A stretch of DNA of 64,000 nucleotides from Mameliella sp. MMSF_3455 (GCF_030733205.1 NZ_JASHJL010000025.1:1-64000), one strand, 5' to 3'. Positions 33,419 through 43,450 are shown, counted from the stretch's first letter. The notes: generated from the sequence alone by a model not told the origin. Made by a program: numbers and translations.

Positions 33419-35248
33419 ATGGACGATCAGAACAAGAACCTGCTTCTCGCGACTGCGCTCAGCATGGTCGTGATCCTTGTATGGTTCCTGCTGTTTCCCC
33501 CTCCGGAGGCGACTGAGGATCCGAATGCCCCGGTAGCCACAGAGACCGACGCCCCCGCGCCCGACGGTGTGGCAACCGCGCCGCGCGCCGCGGACCCTCT
33601 TGGCGGTGGCACCCCGGCAGAGGCGCCCGCGGCGAATGCCGACACGACGGAGGCGCCGCGCCTGCCACTGGACAGCGCCCGCCTGGAAGGGTCGATCTCT
33701 CTGACCGGCGGTCGCATCGACGACCTGCGGCTCAAGGACTATCACGTCGACCTGTCGGAGGAATCTCCCATCGTGCAGCTGCTTGACCCGGTCGGCAGCG
33801 GCAATCCCTACTACGCGCTGTACGGCTGGGCGCCGGGCAACGGCCTGGCGCTGTCGGATGTCCCCGGGGCCAATACCGCGTGGACGATCGAAAGCGGCGA
33901 GACCCTCACCCCGGACAGCCCGGTCACCCTGCGCTGGGAAAGCCCTTCCGGGCTGATTTTCCGCCGGACCATCTCTGTCGACGAGGATTTCATGTTCTCG
34001 GTCACGCAGGCGGTCGAAAACACCGGCGACCAGACCGTGTCCCTGGCCCCCTACGGCGTGCTGGCGCGCCACGGCGAACCGGACGACCTCAAGAATTTCT
34101 TCGTGCTGTTCGAAGGCGCGCTGCAGATGTCTGACGGCATCCTCGAGCAGACCAAGTACAAGAACATACCCGACCTTGACGTCGTCCCGGCCGAGGGCAC
34201 GCAGGCCACGGTCGAGCGCGTGCAGGAAACCGGCTGGGTCGGGTTCACCGATCACTACTGGATGGCGACGTTGATCCCCGAAGCGGGCACGCCGTTCAAA
34301 TCGGTGGTGAAATACGACGCGCGCCGCGACATCTACCAGACAGAGGCGGTGCTCCCGACCATCGAACTTGCCCCCGGCGCCAACCAGGAGGTCAGCAGCA
34401 AGCTGTTCGCCGGTGCCAAGGAATGGGAAACCATCCGCGAATACCAGAAGGCCGGCATCGACCGTTTCCTCGACTCGATCGACTGGGGCTGGTTCTTCTT
34501 CCTGACCAAGCCGATGTTTGCCGTCCTGCACTGGCTGAACCTGCATATCGGCAACATGGGCCTGGCGATCATCGGCCTGACGATCCTGCTCAAGGCCGTG
34601 CTTTTCCCGCTGGCGTACAAGTCCTACGCCTCGATGGCGAAGATGAAGGAACTCCAGCCGGAGATGGAAAAGCTCAAGGAGCGCGCGGGCGACGACCGCG
34701 AGAAGCTCCAGAAAGAGATGATGGCGCTCTATAAGAAGGAAAAGGTCAACCCGGCCGCCGGCTGCCTGCCGATCCTTCTGCAGATCCCGATCTTCTTCTC
34801 GCTCTACAAGGTGATCTTCGTCACGCTCGAGCTGCGGCATGCCAACTTCTTTGGCCCGTTCAACGACCTCTCGGCACCGGACCCGACCTCGATCTACAAC
34901 CTCTTCGGCCTGCTGCCCTGGGGCGCGCCCGATCCGCAGTCGATCCTGGCACTGGTCTTCATCGGCATCCTGCCGCTGCTGTTGGGCATCTCGATGTGGC
35001 TGCAGCAAAAACTGAACCCGGCGCCCGCCGATCCCACGCAGCAGATGATCTTTGCCTGGATGCCTTGGGTCTTCATGTTCATGCTGGGCGGCTTCGCCAG
35101 CGGCCTGGTTGTCTACTGGATCACCAACAACGTGATCACCTTCATGCAGCAGTACATGATCATGCGCAGCCACGGGTATACCCCCGACATCCTGGGCAAC
35201 ATCAAGTCCAGCGTGAAGAAGAAGGACAAGGAGCAGGACAGCAAATGA
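33419..35248 (+). CDS. yidC: Membrane protein insertase YidC
   Basis: This 609-residue insertase is the long Gram-negative form. A first transmembrane helix (LLLATALSMVVILVWFLLF) is followed by a Pro/Ala/Thr-rich linker, the large periplasmic beta domain (about 80-345), and the conserved five-helix core with EMMALYKKEKVNPAAGCLPILLQIPIFFSLYKV and the basic cytoplasmic tail VKKKDKEQDSK. ATG at 33419 begins MDDQNKN, the usual start; a GTG at 33407 is an alternative. The stop overlaps the MOSC gene as ATGA. Confidence 0.97.
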   Translation: MDDQNKNLLLATALSMVVILVWFLLFPPPEATEDPNAPVATETDAPAPDGVATAPRAADPLGGGTPAEAPAANADTTEAPRLPLDSARLEGSISLTGGRIDDLRLKDYHVDLSEESPIVQLLDPVGSGNPYYALYGWAPGNGLALSDVPGANTAWTIESGETLTPDSPVTLRWESPSGLIFRRTISVDEDFMFSVTQAVENTGDQTVSLAPYGVLARHGEPDDLKNFFVLFEGALQMSDGILEQTKYKNIPDLDVVPAEGTQATVERVQETGWVGFTDHYWMATLIPEAGTPFKSVVKYDARRDIYQTEAVLPTIELAPGANQEVSSKLFAGAKEWETIREYQKAGIDRFLDSIDWGWFFFLTKPMFAVLHWLNLHIGNMGLAIIGLTILLKAVLFPLAYKSYASMAKMKELQPEMEKLKERAGDDREKLQKEMMALYKKEKVNPAAGCLPILLQIPIFFSLYKVIFVTLELRHANFFGPFNDLSAPDPTSIYNLFGLLPWGAPDPQSILALVFIGILPLLLGISMWLQQKLNPAPADPTQQMIFAWMPWVFMFMLGGFASGLVVYWITNNVITFMQQYMIMRSHGYTPDILGNIKSSVKKKDKEQDSK

Positions 35249-35988
35249 CCCGTTCCCTGACCGCGATCTGGCGCTTTCCGATCAAGAGCCACGGCCGGGA
35301 AGAGTTGGACGCGGTCACGCTGAGCGTCGGGCAGACGCTTCCCTGGGATCGCCATTGGGCGGTCGCGCACGACCAGTCCGGCGCCGACGGATCGGAATGG
35401 GTGTCCTGCCGAAACTTTTCTATCGGCAGCAAGGCCCCCGCCCTGGGGGCCATCTCTGCCCGGCTGGACGAGGCCACGGCCACGGTCACGCTTTCACACC
35501 CGGATCGGGACGACCTGACCCTGCGGCCCGACGACGAAGGCGGCAAGCTGATCGACTGGGCCGGCGGTTTCATTCCGGAGAACCGCGCCCAATCCGCCCG
35601 GGTGGTGCATGGCAGGGCGCGCGGGTTCACCGACAGCGATTTCCCTTCGATCACGCTGTGCAACCTGTCCTCGCACCGGGCCGTGGAACAGCGGCTGGGC
35701 CATGCCCTGTCGATCCACCGCTGGCGTGGCAATCTGTGGTTCGATGGCGGCGCCCCCTGGGAAGAGTTCGACTGGATCGACCGCGAGGTGCAGATCGGCG
35801 AAGCGGTGCTGGTTCCGCGCGAACGCACCGACCGCTGCCTTGCCACCCACAACAATCCCGACACCGGAAGGCGTGATCATGACGTGCTGGGCACGCTGGA
35901 TCACTGGGATCACCGCGATTTCTCGGTCCGGGCCGAGGTCGTGCGCAGCGGACGGATCGCGCTTGGCGACCGCGTGGAGGTTCTGTAA
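35245..35988 (+). CDS. MOSC-domain protein
   Basis: This 247-residue protein has an N-terminal MOSC_N-like barrel (LTAIWRFPIKSHGREEL) and a MOSC domain with FPSITLCNLSSHRAVEQRLG, RWRGNLWFDG and ERTDRCLATHNNPDTG, carrying the conserved Cys (in DRCLATH) that in related proteins binds molybdenum cofactor sulfur. The mARC/YcbX-like group reduces N-hydroxylated compounds. Length is shorter than typical mARC. It is encoded between yidC and engB with overlaps on both sides, a fixed order in this lineage (my recollection). Substrate is unknown. Confidence 0.9.
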   Translation: MTRSLTAIWRFPIKSHGREELDAVTLSVGQTLPWDRHWAVAHDQSGADGSEWVSCRNFSIGSKAPALGAISARLDEATATVTLSHPDRDDLTLRPDDEGGKLIDWAGGFIPENRAQSARVVHGRARGFTDSDFPSITLCNLSSHRAVEQRLGHALSIHRWRGNLWFDGGAPWEEFDWIDREVQIGEAVLVPRERTDRCLATHNNPDTGRRDHDVLGTLDHWDHRDFSVRAEVVRSGRIALGDRVEVL

Positions 35989-36641
35989 TGCAACTTGCCT
36001 TTCCCGTCGCCGAGGAACCGGACGACGCCGCGCGCGAGGCCGCGCGCAAGCTTTTCGTAGGCCACGAAGTGGATTTCCTGAAGGGCGTCGTCGGCATGGA
36101 CGGCCTGCCGCCCGACGACCGGGCCGAGGTCTGCTTTGCCGGCCGGTCCAACGTGGGCAAATCCAGCCTGATCAATGCGCTGACCGGGCGCAAGGGACTG
36201 GCACGCGCCTCGAACACGCCGGGCCGCACGCAGGAAATCAACTATTTCACGCTGGGTGCCGATCACTACCTCGTCGACCTGCCCGGCTACGGGTTTGCCA
36301 ATGCCCCGGTGGACGTGGTCGCGCGCTGGCAGGCCCTGCTGAAATCCTATCTTTCGGGCCGGGTCAGCCTGCGCCGCGCGTTCGTGCTGATCGATTTCCG
36401 CCACGGGATCAAACCCGTCGACGACGAGATCATGACCCTGCTTGACCGCTCCGCCGTGACTTTCCAGGCGGTGCTGACCAAGGCCGACAAGGTCAAAGAC
36501 AAGGAAAAGGACCGGATCCTGGCCCAGGTGCGCGAACGCCTGTCCAAACATCCGGCGGCCTACCCCGAGATCGTCCTGACCAGCAGCGAAAAGGGCGAAG
36601 GCATCGCCACGCTGCGCGCGATCATCGCTGGCCTCAGCTGA
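35988..36641 (+). CDS. engB: Ribosome biogenesis GTPase EngB/YihA
   Basis: This 217-residue GTPase assists 50S subunit assembly. Motifs are G1 [13 protein letters not shown]2 [13 protein letters not shown]3 DLPGYGFAN and G4 TKADKV, with a C-terminal TSSEKGEGI. Length and order are normal. The start overlaps the MOSC stop as TAATG. Confidence 0.97.
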   Translation: MQLAFPVAEEPDDAAREAARKLFVGHEVDFLKGVVGMDGLPPDDRAEVCFAGRSNVGKSSLINALTGRKGLARASNTPGRTQEINYFTLGADHYLVDLPGYGFANAPVDVVARWQALLKSYLSGRVSLRRAFVLIDFRHGIKPVDDEIMTLLDRSAVTFQAVLTKADKVKDKEKDRILAQVRERLSKHPAAYPEIVLTSSEKGEGIATLRAIIAGLS

Positions 36642-36720
36642 CCTTCGCCCTCGCCTGTGCTCTGGAAATCCCGTCCCGCGCGGGGCATTCTGCGCACAGC
36701 GCCCGCCTGGAAGACCCGAG

Positions 36721-37608
36721 ATGAGACGACAGAACATGAACAGAGACTGGATCGCCACCGCCCGGACCCTCTCCGAGGCCCTGCCCTACATGCAGCGCTA
36801 CACCGGCGCCGTCGTCGTGGTGAAATTCGGCGGCAACGCGATGGGCGACGACGCTGAAATGGCCGCCTTCGCCCGTGACATCGTGCTGATGCGGCAGGTG
36901 GGCGTGAACCCTGTTGTCGTTCACGGCGGCGGCCCGATGATCAACGACATGCTGAAACGGCTGAACATCGAAAGCAAGTTCGTCCGCGGCAAGCGCGTCA
37001 CCGACCAGACCACCGTCGAAGTGGTCGAAATGGTGCTGACCGGCCTCGTGAACAAGCGCATCGTCCAGGCGATCATGGACGAGGGAGGCCGCGCGGTCGG
37101 CCTCTCGGGGAAGGACGACGACCTGATGGTCTGCGAACCCGACGATCCCGAACTGGGCTTTGTCGGTCGTCCGATCGAGATGAACGTCCAGGTCCTGCGC
37201 GACCTCTTTGCCGCCGGGATCATCCCGGTCGTGGCCCCGGTCGCCACCGGCACCGAGGTGACAGAGACATACAACGTCAACGGCGATACCGCCGCCGGCG
37301 CAATCGCCGGCGCGCTCAAGGCGGACCGCCTGCTGCTGCTGACCGATGTGCAGGGCGTCAAGGGACCGGATGGCGAGGTCGTGACCGAACTGTCGCCGGA
37401 CGACGTGCGCAAAATGACCTCCGAGGGCGTGATCGCGGGCGGCATGATCCCCAAGACGGAAACCGCGCTCAAGGCCATCGAAGAAGGCGTGCGCGCCGTG
37501 GTCATCATCGACGGGCGCGTGGCCAATGCCTGCCTGCTCGAACTGTTCACCGAACATGGTTCCGGGTCGATGATCCGCTCTGACAATCGGCCGCCCTTGC
37601 CAAAATGA
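36721..37608 (+). CDS. argB: Acetylglutamate kinase
   Basis: This 295-residue enzyme catalyses the second step of arginine synthesis, phosphorylating N-acetyl-L-glutamate. Amino-acid-kinase motifs include [50 protein letters not shown] and GGMIPK. ATG at 36721 is preferred because GGAAG lies at suitable spacing; a second ATG 15 bases downstream (MNRDW) is an equally common family start. The stop overlaps the next gene as ATGA. Confidence 0.97.
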   Translation: MRRQNMNRDWIATARTLSEALPYMQRYTGAVVVVKFGGNAMGDDAEMAAFARDIVLMRQVGVNPVVVHGGGPMINDMLKRLNIESKFVRGKRVTDQTTVEVVEMVLTGLVNKRIVQAIMDEGGRAVGLSGKDDDLMVCEPDDPELGFVGRPIEMNVQVLRDLFAAGIIPVVAPVATGTEVTETYNVNGDTAAGAIAGALKADRLLLLTDVQGVKGPDGEVVTELSPDDVRKMTSEGVIAGGMIPKTETALKAIEEGVRAVVIIDGRVANACLLELFTEHGSGSMIRSDNRPPLPK

Positions 37609-38276
37609 CCCCGAGGGACCTGCAGGACGCCGACCTTGCCGCTGCCCGTGCCGGGCTGCGCCTGCGCGGTGCCCTGCACCCCGATACGGACGATGGCGCC
37701 CCAGAGGGCACCGCCACCCTGCTGCTGCTCGGCCCGGACGAGCCGCATTTCTGGCCGCTTTTCACCGCTGCCCCCGAATACCTCGACGGCGCGCCCGACC
37801 CGCTCGACCGCTGGTCGAAACGGGTGCTGTCCGCGCTGGCCGAGGACTGGGGCGGAACGGCCATCTTTCCATCGGACGGACCACCCTATGCGCCGTTCCT
37901 GGCCTGGGCGTTGGGAACGGGCCGCGCCTGGACCTCTCCGGTCGGAATGCTGGTACACGATGCTGCCGGGCTCTTCATCAGCTACCGCGGCGCCATTGCC
38001 CTCCCCGTGCGGCTGCCGCTGACCCAAACCGGCACGCAGCCCTGCGACCACTGTCCGCGTCCTTGCGAAACCGCCTGCCCCGTGGGTGCACTCGGGCCCG
38101 GTCAGCCCTATGACGTGGCGCGCTGCAAGGCCCACATGCTGACACCCGAAGGCACCACCTGCCGAACCGAGGGGTGCCTCGTCCGCCGCGCCTGCCCGGT
38201 CTCTGACGGCTTCTCGCGCAGGACGGCCCAATCCGCCTTTCACATGCGGGCTTTCCTGGGGGCAGACGCGCCATGA
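37605..38276 (+). CDS. 4Fe-4S protein, ferredoxin/QueG-like C-terminus
   Basis: This 223-residue protein has an N-terminal region of about 145 residues of no clear family and a cysteine-rich segment [18 protein letters not shown], a CxxCxxxCxxxCP iron-sulfur pattern. Additional Cys residues follow in [16 protein letters not shown] and RACPV. It resembles a shortened epoxyqueuosine-reductase-type protein lacking the cobalamin domain. Its partner is unknown. It is tightly coupled to argB upstream and the phosphatase gene downstream (ATGA at both junctions). Confidence 0.75.
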   Translation: MTPRDLQDADLAAARAGLRLRGALHPDTDDGAPEGTATLLLLGPDEPHFWPLFTAAPEYLDGAPDPLDRWSKRVLSALAEDWGGTAIFPSDGPPYAPFLAWALGTGRAWTSPVGMLVHDAAGLFISYRGAIALPVRLPLTQTGTQPCDHCPRPCETACPVGALGPGQPYDVARCKAHMLTPEGTTCRTEGCLVRRACPVSDGFSRRTAQSAFHMRAFLGADAP

Positions 38277-38761
38277 AACACCTTATCCTGATCCGCCATG
38301 CCAAGTCCGACTGGAGCCACGGCCTGCCCGATCACGATCGCCCCCTGAACAAGCGGGGCCGCCGTGCCGCGCCTGCCATCGGCGGCTGGTTGCGGGAAAA
38401 GGGATATCTTCCGGATGACATCCTGTGCTCGACGGCGACGCGCACGCGCGAAACGCTGGCGCTGCTGGAGATCAACGCGCCTGTCCGCTTCGAACCGGCG
38501 CTGTATCACGCCGCCCCGGAAACCATGCTTGAGACCTTGCGATCCGCGCAGGGCGACAGCGTGATGATGCTGGGTCACAATCCGGGCATCGCCGAATTTG
38601 CCGAGCGTCTGCTACACGAGGCGCCCATGCACCCGCGCTTTGCCGCCTATCCGACCTGCGCCACGCTGGTGGCCCGCTTCGACATCGATGACTGGCGCAG
38701 CCTGCATCCGGGCACAGGAAAGGCAACCGCCTTCGTCGTCCCGCGCGACCTCACCGACTGA
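38273..38761 (+). CDS. Histidine phosphatase family protein (SixA-like)
   Basis: This 162-residue phosphatase starts LILIRHAKSDW, giving the catalytic RHxK variant of the RHG motif, and keeps STATRTRET and the second catalytic His in MLGHNPG. Small members like SixA dephosphorylate phosphohistidine in phosphorelay proteins. It is the last gene of the plus-strand block that began upstream of yidC. A short convergent gap (48 bases) follows. Confidence 0.92.
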   Translation: MKHLILIRHAKSDWSHGLPDHDRPLNKRGRRAAPAIGGWLREKGYLPDDILCSTATRTRETLALLEINAPVRFEPALYHAAPETMLETLRSAQGDSVMMLGHNPGIAEFAERLLHEAPMHPRFAAYPTCATLVARFDIDDWRSLHPGTGKATAFVVPRDLTD

Positions 38762-38809
38762 GGCGCGTGCCCTGGTTTCTTCTTTGCAGAAATCCGAACT
38801 CTTGCGAAT

Positions 38810-39823
38810 TCAGCGGAACGGCGGGCTGTAAAGCAATCCACCATCGGTCCATTGCAGGTTCAAACCGCGTGACAGGCCGATTGGCGTCGTCTCACCGATG
38901 TTGCGGGCAAAGATCTCGCCATAGTTGCCGCCAGCCTTGATCGCCCGCACGGCCCAATCCGCATCCAGGCCCAGCATCTCGCCCATCAGCCCGTTGGTGC
39001 CCAGCAGGCGCGCGATTTCCGGGTTGTCCGTGCTCTCTCGCATCTCGTCGATATTGACCGAGGTCACGCCCAGTTCCTCTGCCGAAATCAGCGCATTCAG
39101 CACCCAGCGCACAACGTCCGCCCATTCGTCATCCCCGTGGCGCACCACCGGCCCCAGCGGTTCCTTGGAAATCACGTCGTCCAGCAGCAGGTGATCGCCG
39201 GGCGCCTTGAACGTGGCGCGGATCGCCGCCAGTTCCGAGGCGTCGCCGGTAAAGACCTCGCATTCGCCTTCCAGGTAGAAGGTCTGCGCCTGCGCTGTGC
39301 TTTCGACCGCGACCGGCTCATAGGTGATGTTGTTGCGGGCGAAATACTCGTCCAGGTTCATCGCCGTCTTGGTGTCGGGCTGCACGCAGACGCGCTTGCC
39401 GTTCAATTCCGTCGGAGAGGAGACGCCCAGCGTCTTGGGCACCATGAAGCGCTGCCCGTCGTAATAGTTGATCCCTGCAAAATCCACCTTCACGCCGACA
39501 TCGGTCGCAAAGCTCCAGGTCGTATTGCGCGCCAAAACGTCTAGGTCCCCGGCCAGCAGCAGGGTAAAGCGCGTGCGGTTGGTCGTTTCCACGAATTCCA
39601 CCGCCGAAGGATCGCCCAGCACCGCAGCCGCGATGGCGCGGCACAGGTCCACGTCGAAACCGGCCCATTCGTCACGCGAATCCCGCGAGGCAAAGCCGAT
39701 CAGGCCGGAATTTACACCGCAGTTCAGGACTTCCCTGTCCTTGACGTCCTCCAGCGTGCCGGCCGAGGCGCCGCCGACGGCACAGGCCAGAAAGGCCGTC
39801 GCGCATAGAAGTAACCTCAGCAT
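38810..39823 (-). CDS. Amino-acid ABC transporter substrate-binding protein (AapJ-like), orphan
   Basis: This 337-residue periplasmic binding protein of SBP family 3 has a signal peptide (MLRLLLCATAFLACAVGGASA). The general L-amino-acid receptor look is clear in REVLNCGVNSGLIGFA, WAGFDVDLCRAIAAAVLGD and GRKVCVQ-type strands (GKRVCVQPDTKTAMN). No permease or ATPase gene adjoins it, so it either feeds a transporter encoded elsewhere or has a sensing role. Start at 39823 is set by the signal peptide. Confidence 0.92.
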   Translation of the reverse strand: MLRLLLCATAFLACAVGGASAGTLEDVKDREVLNCGVNSGLIGFASRDSRDEWAGFDVDLCRAIAAAVLGDPSAVEFVETTNRTRFTLLLAGDLDVLARNTTWSFATDVGVKVDFAGINYYDGQRFMVPKTLGVSSPTELNGKRVCVQPDTKTAMNLDEYFARNNITYEPVAVESTAQAQTFYLEGECEVFTGDASELAAIRATFKAPGDHLLLDDVISKEPLGPVVRHGDDEWADVVRWVLNALISAEELGVTSVNIDEMRESTDNPEIARLLGTNGLMGEMLGLDADWAVRAIKAGGNYGEIFARNIGETTPIGLSRGLNLQWTDGGLLYSPPFR

Positions 39824-39998
39824 GCCGTTCTCTAACCCCGGATCTCGCTTGTCACAGTCCGGCCCGCGCCGGACAAAAAAACGGAGGGATCCTTGATCCG
39901 ACCCCCCTCGACGCTGCGCCAATTTGGGCGGATTCCCGCCCAAAGGTCAAGCAAGGATGCCAGCCGGAAAGGCAAGGTTTCTCCCGTTTCGCCCTTAT

Positions 39999-40709
39999 CT
40001 AACCATCTGCGAGCGAATGGAAAACACTCGCATGCATGAACTCGCCGCGTTTTCTTTGGGCAATTTCGGCGGCTTCTTCATCGACGCCCCATTGCTCCTC
40101 CTGCCAGGTCTCGTCGATCCGCGACAGGGCCCAGGCCTCTTCCGGGGCGCATGCGCCGCGGACCACCGCCAGGGCCAGCACCAGCGAGCCGGACATCGAC
40201 ACGAGGTCATGAAAAGCGGCCAGATGAAAGGGCGATTGCCCGTGCACCTCTGCGCTCAACCTTGCCAGCGCCTGCGGGTCCTGCGGTTGATGCATGACCC
40301 CGGCGACAGGAACCAGCCTTGCGCCATAGGTCGCCTCGACCCAGTCAAGCAAGGGGTCCCACCCCTGCCGCTGACGCTCTGCCAGACCCTCCGGATCATC
40401 GGCGCGATAGCACAACAGGTCGCTGTCGCCATAGGCGGCCAGCATGTCGGCCACGGCCGCATGCTGCGGCGTTACCTTGTCCAGCGCCGAATTGGCCATG
40501 CGCGTAAAAGGCATGGAGGTCGGATCGACCTTGTCCTCTTGCGCGGCCCATTCTCCGGCAATCTCGCGCGCCAGGGCCTCTGTCGGAACGACCAGCGCCG
40601 ACTTGGCGGGGGTCTTGACGCCGCGCCCGTCCAGCATGACGGCAAAGCCGCCCTCGGCCGGTGCCACCTCGGCGTTCTGCCAGAAACGTTTGAGCGCCCA
40701 TTCGCTCAT
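39999..40709 (-). CDS. ATP12-family F1-ATPase assembly chaperone
   Basis: This 236-residue protein of the ATP12 family binds the F1 alpha subunit during ATP synthase assembly, known from mitochondria and alphaproteobacteria. Family segments are WALKRFWQNAEVAP, GFAVMLDGRGVKTPAK, EIAGEWAAQEDKVDP, MPFTRMANSALDKV and the acidic WGVDEEAAEI near the C-terminus. The start overlaps the HAD gene stop as ATGA. It is the last gene of the crcB-rluC-HAD-ATP12 cluster. Confidence 0.95.
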   Translation of the reverse strand: MSEWALKRFWQNAEVAPAEGGFAVMLDGRGVKTPAKSALVVPTEALAREIAGEWAAQEDKVDPTSMPFTRMANSALDKVTPQHAAVADMLAAYGDSDLLCYRADDPEGLAERQRQGWDPLLDWVEATYGARLVPVAGVMHQPQDPQALARLSAEVHGQSPFHLAAFHDLVSMSGSLVLALAVVRGACAPEEAWALSRIDETWQEEQWGVDEEAAEIAQRKRGEFMHASVFHSLADG

Positions 40710-41380
40710 GTCATGCCCTCCAGGACGGTGTCTATGGCGCGGGTCAGCCCAGCGGCGTCCTCCACGACGTGCTCTGCCCCGGCCAGCGCCTCGGGCGGGT
40801 GATACCCCCATGTCACGCCGATGCGCGGAATGCCTGCGGCCTGCGCCATTTCCATGTCATAGCTCGTGTCGCCGATCATCATTGCCCGCTCGGCATCTAC
40901 GCCCGCCTCGTCCATGGCGTTGAACAGCATCGCGGGATGCGGCTTTGACGGATTGTCGTCGGCGCATTGCCGGGTGACGAAGCGATGCGTCAGCCCGTGG
41001 CTTTCCAGCAGCGCGGTCAGCCCGCGCCGCGACTTGCCCGTGGCAATGCCCAACAGCACATCGTCACGCGCCGACAGCCGATCCAGCAGCGCGGGAATGC
41101 CGGGATAGAGCGGCGAGGCCTCTGGCCCGCCCTTCATCCGCAACTCGGCATAAGCGTCCTTGTAGGCCTCCACCAGCCGCGTGCGCTGAACCGGGCCCAG
41201 GTCCGGCGCCAGGTGCGAAAAAGCCTGTGGCAGAGAGAGGCCGACAATCGCAAGGATCGCCTCGCGCGTGGGGCGTTCGATGCCCTCGCTGGCAAAGGCG
41301 ATGCTCATGGCGCCCAGAATATCGCCCTGGCTGTCGACCAGCGTTCCGTCGACGTCGAAAATCACGAGGCTCAGGCTCAT
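40706..41380 (-). CDS. HAD-IA hydrolase, phosphoglycolate phosphatase-like
   Basis: This 224-residue haloacid-dehalogenase-fold phosphatase has motif I FDVDGTLVDSQ, a helical cap (about 15-85), motif II GIATGK, motif III Lys in NPSKPHPAML, and motif IV MIGDTSYDMEMA. The Gph/PpaX-like pattern suggests small phosphorylated metabolites, but exact substrate is open. ATGA overlaps occur with the pseudouridine synthase gene before and the ATP12 gene after it. Confidence 0.92.
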   Translation of the reverse strand: MSLSLVIFDVDGTLVDSQGDILGAMSIAFASEGIERPTREAILAIVGLSLPQAFSHLAPDLGPVQRTRLVEAYKDAYAELRMKGGPEASPLYPGIPALLDRLSARDDVLLGIATGKSRRGLTALLESHGLTHRFVTRQCADDNPSKPHPAMLFNAMDEAGVDAERAMMIGDTSYDMEMAQAAGIPRIGVTWGYHPPEALAGAEHVVEDAAGLTRAIDTVLEGMT

Positions 41381-42420
41381 TGCAGTTCCTCGAAGGGATC
41401 GTCGGCGGCGATGTCCTCGGTCCAGCCAAGCGTGTCCCAGCTTTGCGCCATGTGGTCTGGCAAGGGGGCGGTCAGGCTCAGCGGCTTGCCCGTGAAGGGA
41501 TGTTCGAACCGCATGGAACGTGCGTGCAGATGCAGTTTGCGCGAGATCACCCCGCCCAGTTGCGCGCCCCAGCCGTCGCCCAGGTTTTCCTGACCCGAGC
41601 CGCCGTATTTGCCATCGCCGATGATCGGATGCCCGATCTCGGCCATATGCGCCCGAAGCTGATGGGTGCGGCCGGTGATCGGTTCCAGCGCAACCCAGGA
41701 GGCGCGTCCCGCCACCCGGTAAAGCGTTGCATACAATGTGTGTGCACGTTTTGCACCCTCTGTATGCGCCATGTCGCGCGGGTGGACGCACAGCATCTTT
41801 TCCCCCTCGCCGTGATGCCCGTGCCCCGGTGCCTTGACCAGGCCATACCGTATCTCGCCCAGGTAGGGCGTCGGAACGCCTGCCACCAGCGCCCAGTAGA
41901 TCTTGCGCGTCAGCTTGTGCCGGATGGCGGCGGTCAACGCCTTGGCCGCCTCGCGCGTGCGAGCAAGCACAAGAACGCCCGAGGTGTCCTTGTCCAACCG
42001 GTGCACCAGCCGGGATTTCTCATCGTAGCCAAAGGTCAGCGCCTCGGCCAGCCCATCGACGTGGCGGGTCTGCTTGCTGCCGCCCTGCGTGGCCAGCCCG
42101 GGCGGCTTGTTGATCGCGATCAGGTGGTCGTCCTTGTAGATCACGCAATCGCGGATCATTTGCGCATCCTGGTCCGAAACCGCGGGTTTCGGCGCGCTTT
42201 CCACCTGCCCGGGTTCGGGCAAGGGCGGAATCCGGACCTGCTGGCCAACCTCCAGCCGGGTCGAGGCCTTGACCCGCCCGCCATCGACGCGCAGTTCGCC
42301 CTTGCGGCACATCTTTTCGATGCGGCCCTGCGCCAGTTGCGGAAAATGCCGCTTGAGCCAGCGGTCAAGCCGCTGGTCGCCATCGCCCGGCCCCACGGTC
42401 ACGGTTTGAACTCGGCTCAT
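41377..42420 (-). CDS. RluA-family pseudouridine synthase (RluC-like)
   Basis: This 347-residue rRNA or tRNA modifying enzyme has an N-terminal S4 domain (about 15-75: QRLDRWLKRHFPQLAQGRIEKM) and the synthase domain with catalytic Asp in HRLDKDTSGVLVLA. The substrate-binding ITGRTHQLRAHM and YGG segments are present. It is most like RluC, which acts on 23S rRNA, but target positions cannot be read from sequence. A linker of about 25 Pro-rich residues follows the S4 domain. It overlaps crcB upstream and the HAD gene downstream. Confidence 0.93.
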   Translation of the reverse strand: MSRVQTVTVGPGDGDQRLDRWLKRHFPQLAQGRIEKMCRKGELRVDGGRVKASTRLEVGQQVRIPPLPEPGQVESAPKPAVSDQDAQMIRDCVIYKDDHLIAINKPPGLATQGGSKQTRHVDGLAEALTFGYDEKSRLVHRLDKDTSGVLVLARTREAAKALTAAIRHKLTRKIYWALVAGVPTPYLGEIRYGLVKAPGHGHHGEGEKMLCVHPRDMAHTEGAKRAHTLYATLYRVAGRASWVALEPITGRTHQLRAHMAEIGHPIIGDGKYGGSGQENLGDGWGAQLGGVISRKLHLHARSMRFEHPFTGKPLSLTAPLPDHMAQSWDTLGWTEDIAADDPFEELQ

Positions 42421-42791
42421 GTAACAGCACTCCGTGCAAGGGTGAGACCGGCAAGGAGCGCCGCCAGCGACAGGATCACGGACCCCGCGACATAGACCGC
42501 CGCCAATGCGCCCTGCCCCCGTTCATAAAGTGTAATCGCATCCAGCGAAAACGCCGAGAAGGTGGTAAATCCGCCCAGCACGCCGGTCATCAGCAAGGGC
42601 GCATAGCGGTTCGCGCTGAGGTGCAGAAGGGCCACCACCAGCACGCCCATCAGGAAGGACCCGACGATGTTCACGGTCAGCGTACCCCAGGGGAATCCCT
42701 TGCCCAGCAGGCGCGCCGTGGCGATGCCTGTCATGTATCGGGCCGAGGCGCCAAGGGCGCCGCCCAGCGCAACTTGCAGAAGGGGCGTCAT
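42417..42791 (-). CDS. crcB: Fluoride ion channel CrcB/Fluc
   Basis: This 124-residue four-helix membrane protein forms a dual-topology dimer exporting fluoride. It has GGALGASARYMTG, the conserved TLTVNIVGSFLMG (Asn pore residue) and GGFTTFSAFSLDA (Phe box and Na+ site). ATG at 42791 fits the family start; an ATG 12 bases upstream is possible. No fluoride riboswitch was recognised in front of it. Confidence 0.95.
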   Translation of the reverse strand: MTPLLQVALGGALGASARYMTGIATARLLGKGFPWGTLTVNIVGSFLMGVLVVALLHLSANRYAPLLMTGVLGGFTTFSAFSLDAITLYERGQGALAAVYVAGSVILSLAALLAGLTLARSAVT

Positions 42792-42823
42792 GCGCGCGGA
42801 CATGGCCGCGAGGGGCGCGGATG

Positions 42824-43450
42824 TCAAGCGCGGCCGGGCCGGCTGGCCCGCCGCCGCCAACGGCGCAGCGGCTTCAACACGCGCAGGTCCAGCAAGACCG
42901 CCCCGGTCGCGGCCAGCACAGCCAGGCACAGCGCCCATTTCGTCACCGGTTCCATCGCGCCCTGGATCTGAACCGCGTGAATCACCGTCGAAACGGCGAT
43001 CACCAGCGCCAGCACCGCGTGCAACTGCTGCCAGAGGCGGGGCCCAAGCCCGATCCGCCGCCGCAGCCCGGCCAGCAACGCGGTCAGAAACACGACCCAC
43101 ATGGCCGTTACGCCGTAGACGGAAAACGGCGTCGGAGAAACGAGCAAGAGCGCATCCATCGTGTCGGGCGGACTGGTCACATAGAGCCCGGCCACATGCA
43201 GCACAACGCCGGCGGTCAACGCCGCCCCCAGCCATCGGTGCCATCGCCGCCCGCGCGGGCCACCAGCCCCGGGCAAGTACCCCGCCGCCAGCAGCGGCTG
43301 CAAGACCATCAACGAAAGGCAGATGATGCCCGCAAAGCCGCCGACAATATAGGCCGCCCCGCGATAGGACAGCAGGGGGCTTGTGGCGGCCAGTGCCACC
43401 GGCACCGCCATCAGCGCCAGCACAGCCCCCCAGATCAGCAGCGCGCGCAT
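42824..43450 (-). CDS. Ferric-reductase-like transmembrane protein
   Basis: This 208-residue membrane protein has about six helices and the ferric reductase-like (YedZ/MsrQ-related) pattern: haem-ligand His candidates in RRWHRWLGAALTAGVVLHVAGLY and LWQQLHAVLALVIAVSTVIHAVQ. It lacks flavin and NAD domains, so it would pass electrons to or from a partner. The gene lies next to the small exported intradiol-dioxygenase-like gene on the same strand (24-base gap), suggesting a joint function. MsrP, the usual MsrQ partner, is not nearby. Confidence 0.82.
   Translation of the reverse strand: MRALLIWGAVLALMAVPVALAATSPLLSYRGAAYIVGGFAGIICLSLMVLQPLLAAGYLPGAGGPRGRRWHRWLGAALTAGVVLHVAGLYVTSPPDTMDALLLVSPTPFSVYGVTAMWVVFLTALLAGLRRRIGLGPRLWQQLHAVLALVIAVSTVIHAVQIQGAMEPVTKWALCLAVLAATGAVLLDLRVLKPLRRWRRRASRPGRA

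Noticed and set aside
42792-43244. A longer crcB product with a Pro/Ala/Arg-rich N-terminus
   Set aside because: Those residues are antisense to the ferric-reductase-like gene; fluoride channels are about 125 residues.
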